A DNA stretch of 64,000 nt. It comes from Paucibacter sp. KBW04. Its GTDB lineage: Bacteria; Pseudomonadota; Gammaproteobacteria; Burkholderiales; Burkholderiaceae_C. Below are positions 8,756 to 17,939 of this stretch, piece by piece. Where the stretch lies: NCBI RefSeq assembly GCF_003852425.1, contig NZ_QAJN01000003.1:62001-126000 (forward strand). Reading direction: 5' to 3'. How positions within the stretch are numbered: the first letter of the stretch is position 1; every line of letters starts with the position of its first letter. A program made the translations under genes and the position numbers. The notes beneath the pieces were generated by a model. The model ran no database searches. It worked only from the letters and a program-made list of their open reading frames with translations, and was not told the origin of the DNA.

Positions 8756-9745
8756 TCAGCGCTCCTTCACATAGGGCAGGCCCAGAGCCTTGGGCGCCAG
8801 GGCCTGGCCGATAAAGCCCGCCAAGAGCACGACCGTCAGCAGATAGGGCAGCGCTTGGATGGCTTGCACCGGCACCTCGGCACCGCCCAAGGCCGCCGGC
8901 AGGCTGACACCTTGCATGCGAATGGCCAGGGCATCAAGGAAGCCGAAGAGCAGACAGGCCAGCATCGTAGGCACCGGCTTCCACTTGCCGAAGATCAGCG
9001 CAGCCAGGGCGATATAGCCACGGCCCGCCGTCATGTTTGGCGAGAAGGAGGCGTTCTGGGCCAGGGTCAGATAGCTGCCGGCCAGGCCGCACAACACCCC
9101 ATTCATCAGCAGGGCCGAGTAACGCAGACCGGCGACGGACACTCCGGCCGCGTCCACCATGGCCGGGTTCTCGCCCACGGCGCGCAGGCGCAGGCCGGGG
9201 CGGGTTCGCTCCATAAAGAACCACACACCGGCCACCAGGGCAAAAGCCAGATACACCAAGACGTTATGGCTCAAGACCCCATGGCCCAGCACGGCACCGA
9301 CCCAGTTACCCAGATCCGATTGCGCGGCGGCGGGCTCGCTCCAGCTGGGGACCAGGCCGGTCAGGCGCACGCTGGCGTCCACCGGCGGGGTCTGGCCGCC
9401 TTGTTGGAACCAGGCAATACCCAGCACCACGGTCAGCCCTGCGGCCACCATATTCAGGGCCACGCCCGACACCACCTGGTCACCCCTGTGGCTGACACAG
9501 GCGAAGCCGTGGATCATGGACATGGCGCAGGCCACGGCGATGGCGGCCATGATGCCCAGCCCCGTCGAATGACTGGCGCTCGCGGCCGCGGCAGCGGCAA
9601 AGGCGGCGAACAGCATCTTGCCTTCCAGGCCGATGTCCACCACCCCCGCCCGCTCACTCAGCAAACCCGCCAGGGCACAGAGCAGCAAGGGCGTGGTGAC
9701 GCGCAGGGTGGAGGCCAGCACCGAGCCGATCAAGACCTCATCCAT
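8756..9745 (-). CDS. Nucleoside-type ABC transporter permease (second)
   Basis: Inner-membrane permease of the BMP-type ABC importer, 329 residues with about eight to nine hydrophobic segments. The family pattern shows in APLLLCALAG-like N-terminus (here TPLLLCALAGLLSERAGVVDIGLEG) and RAVGENPAMVDAAGVSV, which resembles the YufQ/NupQ-type permeases. The ATG at 9745 (MDEVLIGS) has a GGAG site just upstream, inside the end of the first permease, with which it overlaps by 8 bases. An upstream in-frame extension to 9826 is rejected because it lies wholly inside the other permease. Confidence 0.92.
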   Translation of the reverse strand: MDEVLIGSVLASTLRVTTPLLLCALAGLLSERAGVVDIGLEGKMLFAAFAAAAAASASHSTGLGIMAAIAVACAMSMIHGFACVSHRGDQVVSGVALNMVAAGLTVVLGIAWFQQGGQTPPVDASVRLTGLVPSWSEPAAAQSDLGNWVGAVLGHGVLSHNVLVYLAFALVAGVWFFMERTRPGLRLRAVGENPAMVDAAGVSVAGLRYSALLMNGVLCGLAGSYLTLAQNASFSPNMTAGRGYIALAALIFGKWKPVPTMLACLLFGFLDALAIRMQGVSLPAALGGAEVPVQAIQALPYLLTVVLLAGFIGQALAPKALGLPYVKER

Positions 9746-10862
9746 GGAGGCTCTCCTTCTTTTTTGAAGCGTCAAACAGCGCGACAAGCTTGACGAACAG
9801 GGGCACGCTGACGGTGGCCATGGCACCGGCGAACAGCACGATCAGGCCCTGGGCCGTCACCACCATTTCGCGGCTGAAGCCGGGCAGCTCAAACGAGAGC
9901 TCGACGCCGCCTTGGTAAAGCACGCCAAACAACAACGAAGCCAGCACGATGCCGATCGGGTGATTGCGCCCCATCAAGGCCACGGCAATGCCGGTAAAGC
10001 CGGCGCCGGCCACAAAGTCCAGGGTCAGCTTACCCTGCACGCCGGAGATTTCATTGACCGCCACCAAGCCCGCCAAGGCGCCCGACAGCCCCATGGCCAA
10101 GAGCACCTGCCAGCGCGGCTTGATGCCGGCGTAATGCGCCGCCCGCGGCGCACTGCCCACGGCGCGCAAGACATAGCCCGCCCCGCTCTTCCACAAAAAC
10201 CAGTGCACGAAAAAGCAGGCCAGCACGGCCAGCAGCAGGCTCAGATTCAGCGGCGAGGACGGCAGCTCCCAGCCGACCAGGGCGGCCAGGCTGTGCAAGC
10301 TGGGCATGCGAGCTGAGGCCGCAAACTCCAGGCTTTCCACCGACATGCTGTCCGAGGGACGCAGCCAGTTCACCAGCAGGTAAACGTTCAGGCTGGCGGC
10401 CAGAAAGTTGAACATGATGGTGGTGATGACGATATGGCTGCCGCGCCAGGCCTGCAAATAGCCGGGGATGGCCGCCCACACCATGCCAAACAGGGCGGCA
10501 GCCAGCACCAGCAAGGGCAGCAAAACAATCGCCGGCAGATGGGGCCCCAGCAGCAAAGCCACCAAAGCCAGACCCAGGCCGCCGAAGGTCGCCTGGCCCT
10601 CGCCGCCAATATTGAACAGGCCGCCGTGGAAGGCCACGGCCACGGCCAGGCCGGTGAAGATGAAGGTGGTGGTGTAGTACAGGGTGTAGCCGATGCCACG
10701 GGCGCTACCCAGGGCTCCGTGCAGCAAGACCGTCAGGGCCTGCCAGGGGCTTTGGCCGATGACCAAGACCACCAGCCCAGCCACGGCCAGGGCGACGGCC
10801 AAATTCCACAAGGGCAGCAAGCCCACATCGATCCAGCGGGGCAATGTCTTGGCCTGGCTCAT
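9738..10862 (-). CDS. Nucleoside-type ABC transporter permease (first)
   Basis: First membrane subunit of the importer, 374 residues and strongly hydrophobic. Characteristic stretches include FNIGGEGQATFGGLG and RAVGSAPRAAHYAGI, both typical of the YufP/NupP-type permeases that pair with BMP binding proteins. It overlaps the ATPase gene by four bases at its 5' end and the second permease by 8 at its 3' end, so the transporter genes are translationally coupled. Confidence 0.93.
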   Translation of the reverse strand: MSQAKTLPRWIDVGLLPLWNLAVALAVAGLVVLVIGQSPWQALTVLLHGALGSARGIGYTLYYTTTFIFTGLAVAVAFHGGLFNIGGEGQATFGGLGLALVALLLGPHLPAIVLLPLLVLAAALFGMVWAAIPGYLQAWRGSHIVITTIMFNFLAASLNVYLLVNWLRPSDSMSVESLEFAASARMPSLHSLAALVGWELPSSPLNLSLLLAVLACFFVHWFLWKSGAGYVLRAVGSAPRAAHYAGIKPRWQVLLAMGLSGALAGLVAVNEISGVQGKLTLDFVAGAGFTGIAVALMGRNHPIGIVLASLLFGVLYQGGVELSFELPGFSREMVVTAQGLIVLFAGAMATVSVPLFVKLVALFDASKKKESLHG

Positions 10863-12472
10863 GCTGCCTGCCCTCCCGCTTCAGCGCTCTCATGTTGCGA
10901 AGCCATCAACAGTCCCAATTTCTTTTCATCGCAGTCTTCAATGCCCAGCTCACCGGTGATGCGCCCGCTATTCATCACGATGACGCGGTCAGCCAGGGCC
11001 AGGATTTCGTCCAGCTCGCTGCTGACCAGCAAGACGGCGCAGCCGGCATCGCGCAGATCACGCAGCTGCTTGTGGATGAACTCGATCGCACCGATGTCCA
11101 CCCCGCGCGTGGGCTGGCCTACCAGCAAGACGGTGGGCGCCTGGCCGATCTCGCGCGCCAACACCAGCTTTTGCTGATTGCCGCCGGAGAACTTGGAGGA
11201 ACCCAGATTCACATCGCGCGGTCGCACATCGAAGCGCTCTTGCATCTGCGCGGTCTGGGCACGCATTTCCGCATGATTCATGCTCAAACCGCCCGGGCCG
11301 CGGCGGTAGGCCGCCTGGGCCTGGTAGCCCAGCGCGGCCGTTTCCCAGGCCGGGAAGTTCATCACCATCGCGCAGGCGTGGCGGTCCTCCGGCACATGGG
11401 CCAGCTTGAGTTCGCGCGCCAAGCCGGGCGTCAACCACGGGCCGGCCGCCGCATCAAACTGTTGCGAGCCCAGGCTCAGCAGGCCGCTCTGCGGTGCCAG
11501 CATGCCGGACAGCAGCTCCAGCAACTCGGTCTGGCCGTTGCCCGAAACACCGGCCACGCCAACGATCTCGCCCGCATGCAGGGCCAGGCTGACGTCCTTG
11601 AGCGTCTCGACCCCGTTGGCCGCGCGCAGGTTCAGGCCGGTGGCACGCAGGCGGATCTGCTCGCCGCTTGGCTTGGCACCGGCCTTACGGCCCAGATTGA
11701 CCTTGCGCCCCACCATGGCCTCGGCCAAGGCCTCGGGGCTGGTGTCGCCGATGGCCGTGGTGTGGATGACCTGACCGGCACGCATGACGGTGACGGTGTC
11801 GCACAAGGACATGACTTCCTTGAGCTTGTGGGTGATCAGCAAAATCGTCGTACCGGACTTTTCCTTCAGGCGGCGCAGGGTCTCAAAGAGCTGCAGCGTT
11901 TCCTGGGGGGTCAGCACGGCGGTGGGCTCGTCCAGGATCAAGACCTTGGCGCCGCGGTACAGGGCCTTGAGAATCTCCAGGCGCTGCAACTCGCCCACAG
12001 GCAGATCGCCTACCTTGGCGTCCAGATGTACATGCAGGCCGGACTCCTGCATCAGCGCCTCCAGCTTGGCTCTGACCTTGGCCTTGGAGGGGGCCAGGAA
12101 GAAGCCGCCTTCCGCGCCCAGCATGATGTTGTCCAGGCAAGTGAGCGTGTCCACCAGCATGAAGTGCTGATGCACCATGCCAATGCCCAGATCAATCGCT
12201 TGATGGCTGTTGTGGATCTGGACGGGCCGCCCGTTCACCTCGATCTGGCCCGAATCGGCGTGGTAGTAGCCGTAGAGAATGGCCATCAGCGTGCTCTTGC
12301 CCGCGCCGTTCTCGCCCACCAGGCCATGGACAGTGCCGGGCTCAATCGTCAGATTGACTTCCCGGTTAGCCTGCACCGCGCCGAAGCGCTTGGAGATCGC
12401 TATCAGGCGGACGGCGGGCGAGCGCCCAGCCGAGGCCACAGGCCGGTGATTCGCCGTTGAAGATTCGCTCAT
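10859..12472 (-). CDS. Nucleoside-type ABC transporter ATP-binding protein (two NBDs)
   Basis: Cytoplasmic energy subunit of 537 residues made of two fused nucleotide-binding domains, as in RbsA/NupO. The first domain has an intact Walker A (GENGAGKST), signature PVGELQRLEILKAL and Walker B (LILDEPTAVL). The second has a degenerate Walker A (GVSGNGQTE), signature FSGGNQQKLVLARE and a weak Walker B (TVLLVGQPTRGVD). This asymmetry is normal for the family. It follows the binding protein by 91 bases. Confidence 0.95.
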   Translation of the reverse strand: MSESSTANHRPVASAGRSPAVRLIAISKRFGAVQANREVNLTIEPGTVHGLVGENGAGKSTLMAILYGYYHADSGQIEVNGRPVQIHNSHQAIDLGIGMVHQHFMLVDTLTCLDNIMLGAEGGFFLAPSKAKVRAKLEALMQESGLHVHLDAKVGDLPVGELQRLEILKALYRGAKVLILDEPTAVLTPQETLQLFETLRRLKEKSGTTILLITHKLKEVMSLCDTVTVMRAGQVIHTTAIGDTSPEALAEAMVGRKVNLGRKAGAKPSGEQIRLRATGLNLRAANGVETLKDVSLALHAGEIVGVAGVSGNGQTELLELLSGMLAPQSGLLSLGSQQFDAAAGPWLTPGLARELKLAHVPEDRHACAMVMNFPAWETAALGYQAQAAYRRGPGGLSMNHAEMRAQTAQMQERFDVRPRDVNLGSSKFSGGNQQKLVLAREIGQAPTVLLVGQPTRGVDIGAIEFIHKQLRDLRDAGCAVLLVSSELDEILALADRVIVMNSGRITGELGIEDCDEKKLGLLMASQHESAEAGGQAA

Positions 12473-12563
12473 GCGCTATGGATTTATTGAATGCCGGGCG
12501 GGCAAGAAAAAGGAGGCTTTGCAGAGCAGCGATGCCCAACAAGCCTCCGCCGGTGATTCGATT

Positions 12564-13553
12564 TCAGTATTTGCAGGAACCGGTGGCCATGAAGTCCACC
12601 ACCTTGATCTTGCCCGAGACGATGTCTGCCTTGATGGCCTCGACCTTGGCTTTGAGCGCGGGCGTCACCAGCTTGGCATTGTGTTGATCCAGGGCGTAGT
12701 CCACGCCGCCTTCCTTCAGGCCCAGATCGCTGATGCCGGGCTTCCAGCCCTTGAGCACGTTGTAAACGGCCACGTCCACCCGCTTGACCATGGAGGTCAG
12801 CATGGTGCCGGGCTGCAGATGGTTTTGATTGCTGTCCACACCGATGGCCAGCTTGCCCGCGTCCTTGGCGGCCTGGTAGACGCCCGAGCCCGTGCCACCC
12901 GCAGCGGCAAAGACCACATCCGAGCCCTTGGCGAACTGGGCCTTGGCCAACTCGCTGCCACGGGTCGGGTCGTTCCAGGCGCTGGAGGTGGTGCCGGTCA
13001 TGTTCGAGAAAACCTCGGCCTTGGGATTGGTGGCCTTGGCACCCTGCTCGTAGCCGCACTGGAATTTGCGAATCAGCGGGATGTCCATGCCGCCCACAAA
13101 GCCGACCTTGCCGGTCTTGCTGGCCAGCACGGCCATGGCGCCCACCAGATAGCTGCCTTCATGCTCCTTGAACAGCAGGGACTGCACATTGGGCAGATTG
13201 ACCTTGGCGTCGACGATGGCGAACTGGGTCTTGGGGAAGTCCTTGGCCACCTGGGCCAGGGCCGAGGCCTGGGCGAAGCCAACGCTGATGATGGGGCTGG
13301 CGCCACGCTCGGCCATGCGGCGGATCGCCTGCACGCGCTGGGTGTCGTTGCTGATCTCGAACTCGAGATAGGGCTTGCCGGTCTCTTGCTTCCAGCGTTC
13401 CACCCCGCGGTAGGCCGATTCATTGAAGCTCTTGTCGAACTTGCCCCCCATATCAAAGATCACGGCAGGTTGGGACTGCGCCTGGGCGGAGCAGGCGGCG
13501 GCCGTCAGAGCAAGAGTCACTGCGGCACGTGTGAACGAGTGGGAAGCAATCAT
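12564..13553 (-). CDS. BMP-family periplasmic nucleoside-binding protein
   Basis: Periplasmic binding protein that should deliver nucleosides to the downstream transporter. The start at 13553 (MIASHSF) gives a typical signal peptide ending AQAQS; the in-frame extension to 13679 looks non-coding. The mature protein shows family landmarks PAVIFDMGGKFDKSFNE near the N-terminus and GVDSNQN in the C-terminal lobe. No lipobox is seen, so it is soluble rather than a lipoprotein like PnrA/TmpC. The downstream cdd, phosphorylase and deoC genes support nucleosides as ligands. Confidence 0.93.
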   Translation of the reverse strand: MIASHSFTRAAVTLALTAAACSAQAQSQPAVIFDMGGKFDKSFNESAYRGVERWKQETGKPYLEFEISNDTQRVQAIRRMAERGASPIISVGFAQASALAQVAKDFPKTQFAIVDAKVNLPNVQSLLFKEHEGSYLVGAMAVLASKTGKVGFVGGMDIPLIRKFQCGYEQGAKATNPKAEVFSNMTGTTSSAWNDPTRGSELAKAQFAKGSDVVFAAAGGTGSGVYQAAKDAGKLAIGVDSNQNHLQPGTMLTSMVKRVDVAVYNVLKGWKPGISDLGLKEGGVDYALDQHNAKLVTPALKAKVEAIKADIVSGKIKVVDFMATGSCKY

Positions 13554-13926
13554 GGCGGTGGCGGGAGCTGGCAGAGGATGAAAGGCTGAGCAAGAGGCGA
13601 AACTGCACCTCTTGCAGAAGGAATTCGTGATTCGGACCGATTTCGGGCCAAGGCTTGATCCGAATCGCGCGCAGCACATTGTAAGAAGCGCCAGTGTATC
13701 GACAGCGGAGTAGAAACACTAAAACGTTTGCGCGCCCGTGTTTATCGACTTTTGTCATCCGCTTGCCAAGCCCCCAGTTTGATGCGGGCAGGCCCGGGGC
13801 TGACTCTCAAAACCGGCAAGGAAATCAGCCCCGCTTCCTGCCAGGCAAACCCGAGGCGCCGCCGCCCAAGACCGGAACAGGCGTGCGCTTGACGCACCTC
13901 AATATGGGTGCCCAGCGCAGGCATAC
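13554..13926. other. Divergent intergenic region between nucleoside operon and feoAB
   Basis: No gene is seen. On the minus side it must hold the promoter and leader of the nucleoside operon. It contains two inverted repeats: 13629-13636 with 13659-13666 (GATTCGGA/TCCGAATC), and 13796-13803 with 13825-13832 (GGGGCTGA/TCAGCCCC). Neither is followed by a T-run typical of a terminator. Confidence 0.6.
13629..13666 (-). promoter_or_regulatory. Inverted repeat in the leader of the nucleoside operon
   Basis: A perfect 8-bp inverted repeat (GATTCGGA/TCCGAATC) encloses 22 bases and lies 76-113 bases upstream of the binding-protein start. It could be a two-half-site operator or a leader RNA stem. No known riboswitch was recognised. 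Confidence 0.35.
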
Positions 13927-13945
13927 AATGAGAATCATTCTTAAT
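13927..13945 (+). promoter_or_regulatory. Fur box in the feoAB promoter
   Basis: The 15-base core TGAGAATCATTCTTA (13929-13943) matches the Fur 7-1-7 consensus TGATAATNATTATCA at 12 of the 14 defined positions and is a near-perfect palindrome centred on 13936. A -10-like TACAAT (13924-13929) overlaps its left edge, and feoA starts 45 bases downstream. Iron-dependent repression by Fur is the expected control. Confidence 0.85.
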
Positions 13946-13989
13946 TGATCGGCAGCTGCCATGCCCTGGCGGCCGCCCCGGCCCACTCC

Positions 13990-14271
13990 ATGTCAGCTGT
14001 CACTCCCGCCAGTCTTGCCCAGGCCGCCATTGGCGAACCCTTGCGGGTGCAGGCCATTGCCGCACCCGCCCACGCCCCCGAGTGGGCCGAATGGTTGGAA
14101 GAGATAGGCTTTTTGCCCGGCGAAGCGGTGCGGGTGATGGCACGCGGCCTCCCCGGCGCCGACCCCTTGGTGGTGCGCATCGGCCAGTCCACCTTTGCCC
14201 TGCGCCGTGCCGAGGCGGAATGCGTGCGTGTTTGCGCTCCTACGACTAGCTCGGGAGCCGCCCATGCATGA
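13990..14271 (+). CDS. feoA: Ferrous iron transport protein A
   Basis: Small cytoplasmic SH3-like protein needed for FeoB function. The 93-residue sequence has the family core: WLEEIGFLPGEAVRVM and a C-terminal VVRIGQSTFALRRAEAECV. The ATG at 13990 (MSAVTPAS) is chosen because the longer frame would start inside the Fur box. The stop lies 8 bases inside feoB, so translation is coupled. Confidence 0.93.
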   Translation: MSAVTPASLAQAAIGEPLRVQAIAAPAHAPEWAEWLEEIGFLPGEAVRVMARGLPGADPLVVRIGQSTFALRRAEAECVRVCAPTTSSGAAHA

Positions 14272-16159
14272 GGCCGTCATCCATGTCCACAAGGCCGGCC
14301 CCCTGCTGGCCCTGGTGGGCAATCCGAACTGCGGCAAGACCGCCCTCTTCAACCGCCTGACCGGCAGCCACCAAAAGGTCGCCAACTACGCCGGCGTGAC
14401 GGTGGAACGCAAGGAGGGCCGCTTGATCAGCGGCGCCGGCAAGGCCTTGCGCCTGCTGGACCTGCCTGGCACTTACAGCCTGCACGCCCGCTCACCCGAT
14501 GAGCGCGTGACCTGCGATGTGCTGGCCGGCCGGGCCAAGGGCGAACGTCGGCCCGATCTGGTCATCTGCGTGCTGGACGCCACCAATCTGCGCCGCAATC
14601 TGCGCCTGCTGCTGGCCGTCAAACGCCTAGGCCTGCCCTGCGTGGCGGTGCTGAACATGAATGATCTGGCCGCCAAGCGCGGCCTCAAGATCGACCCGGC
14701 GGCTCTTTCCAAGGCCCTGGGCGTGCCTGTCGTCGCCACTGTGGCCACCCATGGCGAGGGCGTGGACGAGTTGAAACAACTGCTCGACCAGACAGAAATC
14801 TGGCAAGCCGCCCATGCCAACACCCCAAACGGGGCCGAACCCGAGCACAGCCCCGAAGCCGACCACGCGGTGGTGCGCGAGATCTTGCAGAAACTGGGCT
14901 TGGACAGCCAACTACCCGATCTGGCTAGCGACAAGGCAGACCGCGTGCTGCTGCATCCGGTGGCCGGGCCACTGATTCTTGCCCTCGTTCTGTTCCTGCT
15001 TTTCCAGGCCGTGTTCTCCTGGGCGGAAGCACCCAAGGACGCGATCGAAGCCGGCATCGCCTGGCTCAGCGCCCAGGTCAGCCAAGTGTTGCCGGCCGGT
15101 TATCTGCAAAGCCTGATCACCGACGGTGTGCTGGCCGGCGCCGGCAGCGTCTTGGCCTTTTTGCCGCAAATCCTGATCCTGTTCTTCTTCATCCTGATCC
15201 TGGAAGAGAGCGGCTATCTGCCCCGGGCTGCTTTTTTGCTGGACCGCTTGATGGGCAGCGTGGGCTTGTCCGGCCGCAGCTTCATTCCGCTGCTGTCCAG
15301 CTTTGCCTGCGCCATCCCCGGCATCATGGCCACCCGCTCCATCGCCAATCCGCGCGACCGCCTGGTGACGATTCTGATCGCGCCGCTGATGACCTGTTCG
15401 GCCCGCCTACCCGTCTACGCGCTCTTGATCGGCGCCTTCATTCCACAGCGCCAAATTTGGGGCGGGCTGGAGTTGCAAGGCCTGGTCTTGTTCGGCCTTT
15501 ATCTGGCCGGCATCCTGGGCGCCCTGGTGGTGGCTTGGATCGCCAAGAAACTCAGCACCGGCAGCCAGGTGCGCCCCCTGATGATGGAGCTGCCCAGCTA
15601 CCACTGGCCCGACGCCCGCAATGTGCTGATCGGCCTGTGGCAGCGCGCGATGATCTTCATCAAGCGGGTCGGCGGCATCATCCTCAGCCTGACCCTGATT
15701 CTGTGGCTGCTGTCCAGCTTCCCGGGCCCGCCGACGGGTGCCACCGGCAGCCCGATTGAATACAGCATCGCCGGCTATCTGGGCCGTGGCTTGTCCCTAC
15801 TCTTTGAGCCGATCGGCTTCAACTGGCAGATCAGCCTGGCCCTGGTGCCCGGCCTGGCCGCGCGCGAAGTGGTGATCAGCGCCCTGGGCACGGTCTACGC
15901 CCTGTCGGCCAGCGGCACAGATGCCGCCCAGGCTCTCAGCCCCATCATCGCCCAGACCTGGTCCCTGCCCACGGCCCTGTCTTTGCTGGCCTGGTTTGTG
16001 TTCGCCCCGCAATGCATGGCGACCCTGGCCGCCGCAAAGCGCGAAACCGGCGGCCTGCGTTGGCCTCTGGTGATGGCAGCCTATCTTTTCGGCCTGGCTT
16101 ATCTGGCCTCTTTCATCACCTACCACCTCAGCAGTTATCTGATTGGCGCAGCCTCCTGA
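14264..16159 (+). CDS. feoB: Ferrous iron transporter B
   Basis: Inner-membrane Fe(II) transporter with a cytoplasmic GTPase domain. Visible GTPase motifs are G1 GNPNCGKT (residues 19-26), G3 DLPG (66-69) and G4 NMND (131-134). The two Gate regions follow in the membrane part (FIPLLSSFACAIPGIMATR and the region around PGLAAREVVIS). The protein is 631 residues, shorter than the 773 of E. coli, mainly from a shorter C-terminus. No feoC is present nearby. It ends 8 bases from the convergent chemoreceptor gene. Confidence 0.96.
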   Translation: MHEAVIHVHKAGPLLALVGNPNCGKTALFNRLTGSHQKVANYAGVTVERKEGRLISGAGKALRLLDLPGTYSLHARSPDERVTCDVLAGRAKGERRPDLVICVLDATNLRRNLRLLLAVKRLGLPCVAVLNMNDLAAKRGLKIDPAALSKALGVPVVATVATHGEGVDELKQLLDQTEIWQAAHANTPNGAEPEHSPEADHAVVREILQKLGLDSQLPDLASDKADRVLLHPVAGPLILALVLFLLFQAVFSWAEAPKDAIEAGIAWLSAQVSQVLPAGYLQSLITDGVLAGAGSVLAFLPQILILFFFILILEESGYLPRAAFLLDRLMGSVGLSGRSFIPLLSSFACAIPGIMATRSIANPRDRLVTILIAPLMTCSARLPVYALLIGAFIPQRQIWGGLELQGLVLFGLYLAGILGALVVAWIAKKLSTGSQVRPLMMELPSYHWPDARNVLIGLWQRAMIFIKRVGGIILSLTLILWLLSSFPGPPTGATGSPIEYSIAGYLGRGLSLLFEPIGFNWQISLALVPGLAAREVVISALGTVYALSASGTDAAQALSPIIAQTWSLPTALSLLAWFVFAPQCMATLAAAKRETGGLRWPLVMAAYLFGLAYLASFITYHLSSYLIGAAS

Positions 16160-16167
16160 TGGGCGAA

Positions 16168-17613
16168 TCAGCGCAGCTGGAACACCATGACCTCCTGCTG
16201 TAGCCGCTTCGCCTGATCCTGCAGTTTCTCAGCCGCAGCCGCCGCCTGCTCAACCAAGGCGGCGTTCTGCTGGGTGACCTGATCCAGTTGGGCCAGCGTG
16301 CCGTTGACGGTGGCGATATCGTCGCTTTGGCGCGCCGACGACATCGCAATGCCCGAGATCAGCTGAGTCACGTGCTGGACCGAGTTTTCGATTTCACGCA
16401 TGGCGCTACCGGCCTGCTCGGCCAATTGAGCGCCCGATTCGACCTGCTCGACGGACTCGCTGATCAAACCCTTGATGTCCTTGGCCGCCTGCGCACTGCG
16501 CTGCGCCAGATTGCGCACCTCGGTTGCCACGACCGCAAACCCCTTGCCCTGCTCGCCCGCACGAGCGGCTTCAACCGCCGCGTTGAGCGCAAGAATATTG
16601 GTTTGAAACGCGATGCTGTCGATCAAGCCGGTGATATCCGCGATGCGCTTGGCACTGGCATCAATGGCCTGCATGGTGCTGACCACTTTGCTGACGACCT
16701 GTCCGCCATGCGCGGCCGAGCTGGATGCGGCATCGGCAAGACCGTTGGCCTCACGCGCCGTGTGTGCCATGGCCTGAACCGCACCGGTCAATTGCTCCAC
16801 CGAGGAAGCCGTCTGCTGCAGACTGGATGCCGTTTGCTCCGTCCGATTGGAAAGGTCCTGATTGCCGCTGGCAATCTCAGCGCTGGCCGTCCCAATGCTA
16901 TCGGCCGCGTCACGCACCTGGCCGATGACCAGTCGAATTCGCTGAAGCGCGCCGCCCAGTTGTGCGCTCATCCCGTCTGCGACATGGCCACTAAAGCGTT
17001 CCAGATTCACCCGATCGTCGGCCGTCAACCGCCGCACCATGGCTTCCAACTGCTGCTGCTCCCGCTCCCGTGATGCCATGCCTTTGGCGATGAAGACCTG
17101 CAGCACAGTTTGCAGCACCACAAAACCCGCATGGATCAGCACGCGTGCAAAGCTGGGGTCCGGCATGCAATAGACGCCGTAGCCGGCCAGTTGCATTCGA
17201 TCAAACACAAGATGGTGGACCGCGATGGTGGCGGCCGCCACCAAAATAGGAGACCAATGCCGATACACCAACATCAAGGCCAAGGTCACGAAAACGCCGA
17301 AATGGAACTCGGTCATGCCACGGGCCAACTGGATATGCACGGCCACCATGCTCATGGACAGAAACGCCAGCACATTGGCGCTCAGCAGGCGCCCGCCCGC
17401 CAGGCCGAAGACCAGGCCAGCTAACAGCAATATAGGCAGGCTCCAAGCGAGTGCAAGCCCAACCGTGCCCCAGTAAAAGCCTAGAGCCAAACTCAAGCCA
17501 AACTGCAAGCCCAATGCGCTCAGGACAATACGGTCGGCGGCCCGCCAGGCCTTCGCCTGAACGTCACTGGGCTGCTGCTGGGCGGCTGAGCCAATACTCA
17601 CTGTAGCCATCAT
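16168..17613 (-). CDS. Methyl-accepting chemotaxis protein with multi-pass sensor region
   Basis: Chemoreceptor of 481 residues that signals to CheA/CheW. The C-terminal half is a standard cytoplasmic domain with the hairpin tip [20 protein letters not shown] and [15 protein letters not shown]. The N-terminal half lacks a periplasmic ligand domain and instead has about six hydrophobic segments with conserved-looking histidines ([21 protein letters not shown]). The input is therefore probably sensed in or at the membrane. The ATG at 17613 has a GGAAGGGAA site upstream; the ORF extension to 17673 is not needed. Convergent with feoB. Confidence 0.92.
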   Translation of the reverse strand: MMATVSIGSAAQQQPSDVQAKAWRAADRIVLSALGLQFGLSLALGFYWGTVGLALAWSLPILLLAGLVFGLAGGRLLSANVLAFLSMSMVAVHIQLARGMTEFHFGVFVTLALMLVYRHWSPILVAAATIAVHHLVFDRMQLAGYGVYCMPDPSFARVLIHAGFVVLQTVLQVFIAKGMASREREQQQLEAMVRRLTADDRVNLERFSGHVADGMSAQLGGALQRIRLVIGQVRDAADSIGTASAEIASGNQDLSNRTEQTASSLQQTASSVEQLTGAVQAMAHTAREANGLADAASSSAAHGGQVVSKVVSTMQAIDASAKRIADITGLIDSIAFQTNILALNAAVEAARAGEQGKGFAVVATEVRNLAQRSAQAAKDIKGLISESVEQVESGAQLAEQAGSAMREIENSVQHVTQLISGIAMSSARQSDDIATVNGTLAQLDQVTQQNAALVEQAAAAAEKLQDQAKRLQQEVMVFQLR

Positions 17614-17939
17614 GTTCCCTTCCAACTGACAAGGTCTATCGACGCAGAATAACTTCGAGAACAAACGGGCCAAAGGACAAATTTCCGGCTTTTTTCGGCA
17701 TCAGTTCGAAATGCTGAACTCGAAAGGCCCTGGCTTTGAAAGTCGCACCACCGGCCCAAGCCCAGCGCCACCCGGCTTGAAAAGGCTGCCTTCCTAGGTA
17801 TTTACGCCGAGCAGGAAACCGCAGGCTGGGCTCATTTCTGCCTTGCGGCCTTCATACAATCAAATTCGAGTCCGCCGGCCGTGCGCCTGCTGCACTTGGC
17901 CCCGAATTTCAATTTCAGCGATCCCAAGAAAGTTTCCCC
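17614..17939. other. Divergent intergenic region
   Basis: No gene seen. It should contain promoters for the chemoreceptor (minus) and for the small exported protein (plus). A weak plus-strand pair TCATTT (17832-17837) and TACAAT (17855-17860) with 17-base spacing is the best candidate for the latter. On the minus strand, 17636-17643 reads GTCGATAG, a sigma-28-like -10, but no acceptable -35 is found at the right distance. Confidence 0.4.

Noticed and set aside
10844-12460. Plus-strand open frame of 538 codons opposite the ABC ATPase
   Set aside because: The minus strand encodes complete Walker and signature motifs of an ABC ATPase; the opposite frame has no recognisable domain.
13889-13929. 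TTGACG (13889-13894) with TACAAT (13924-13929) as the feoA promoter
   Set aside because: The 29-base spacing is too long for sigma-70. Only the -10-like element next to the Fur box is mentioned.
13945-13989. Upstream TTG start for feoA
   Set aside because: The start would fall at the edge of the Fur box, and the extra 15 residues are not part of the FeoA fold.
17636-17643. Sigma-28-like -10 (GTCGATAG on the minus strand) before the chemoreceptor
   Set aside because: No acceptable TAAA-type -35 lies at 15 bases, and the implied leader is very short, so it is not called as a promoter.
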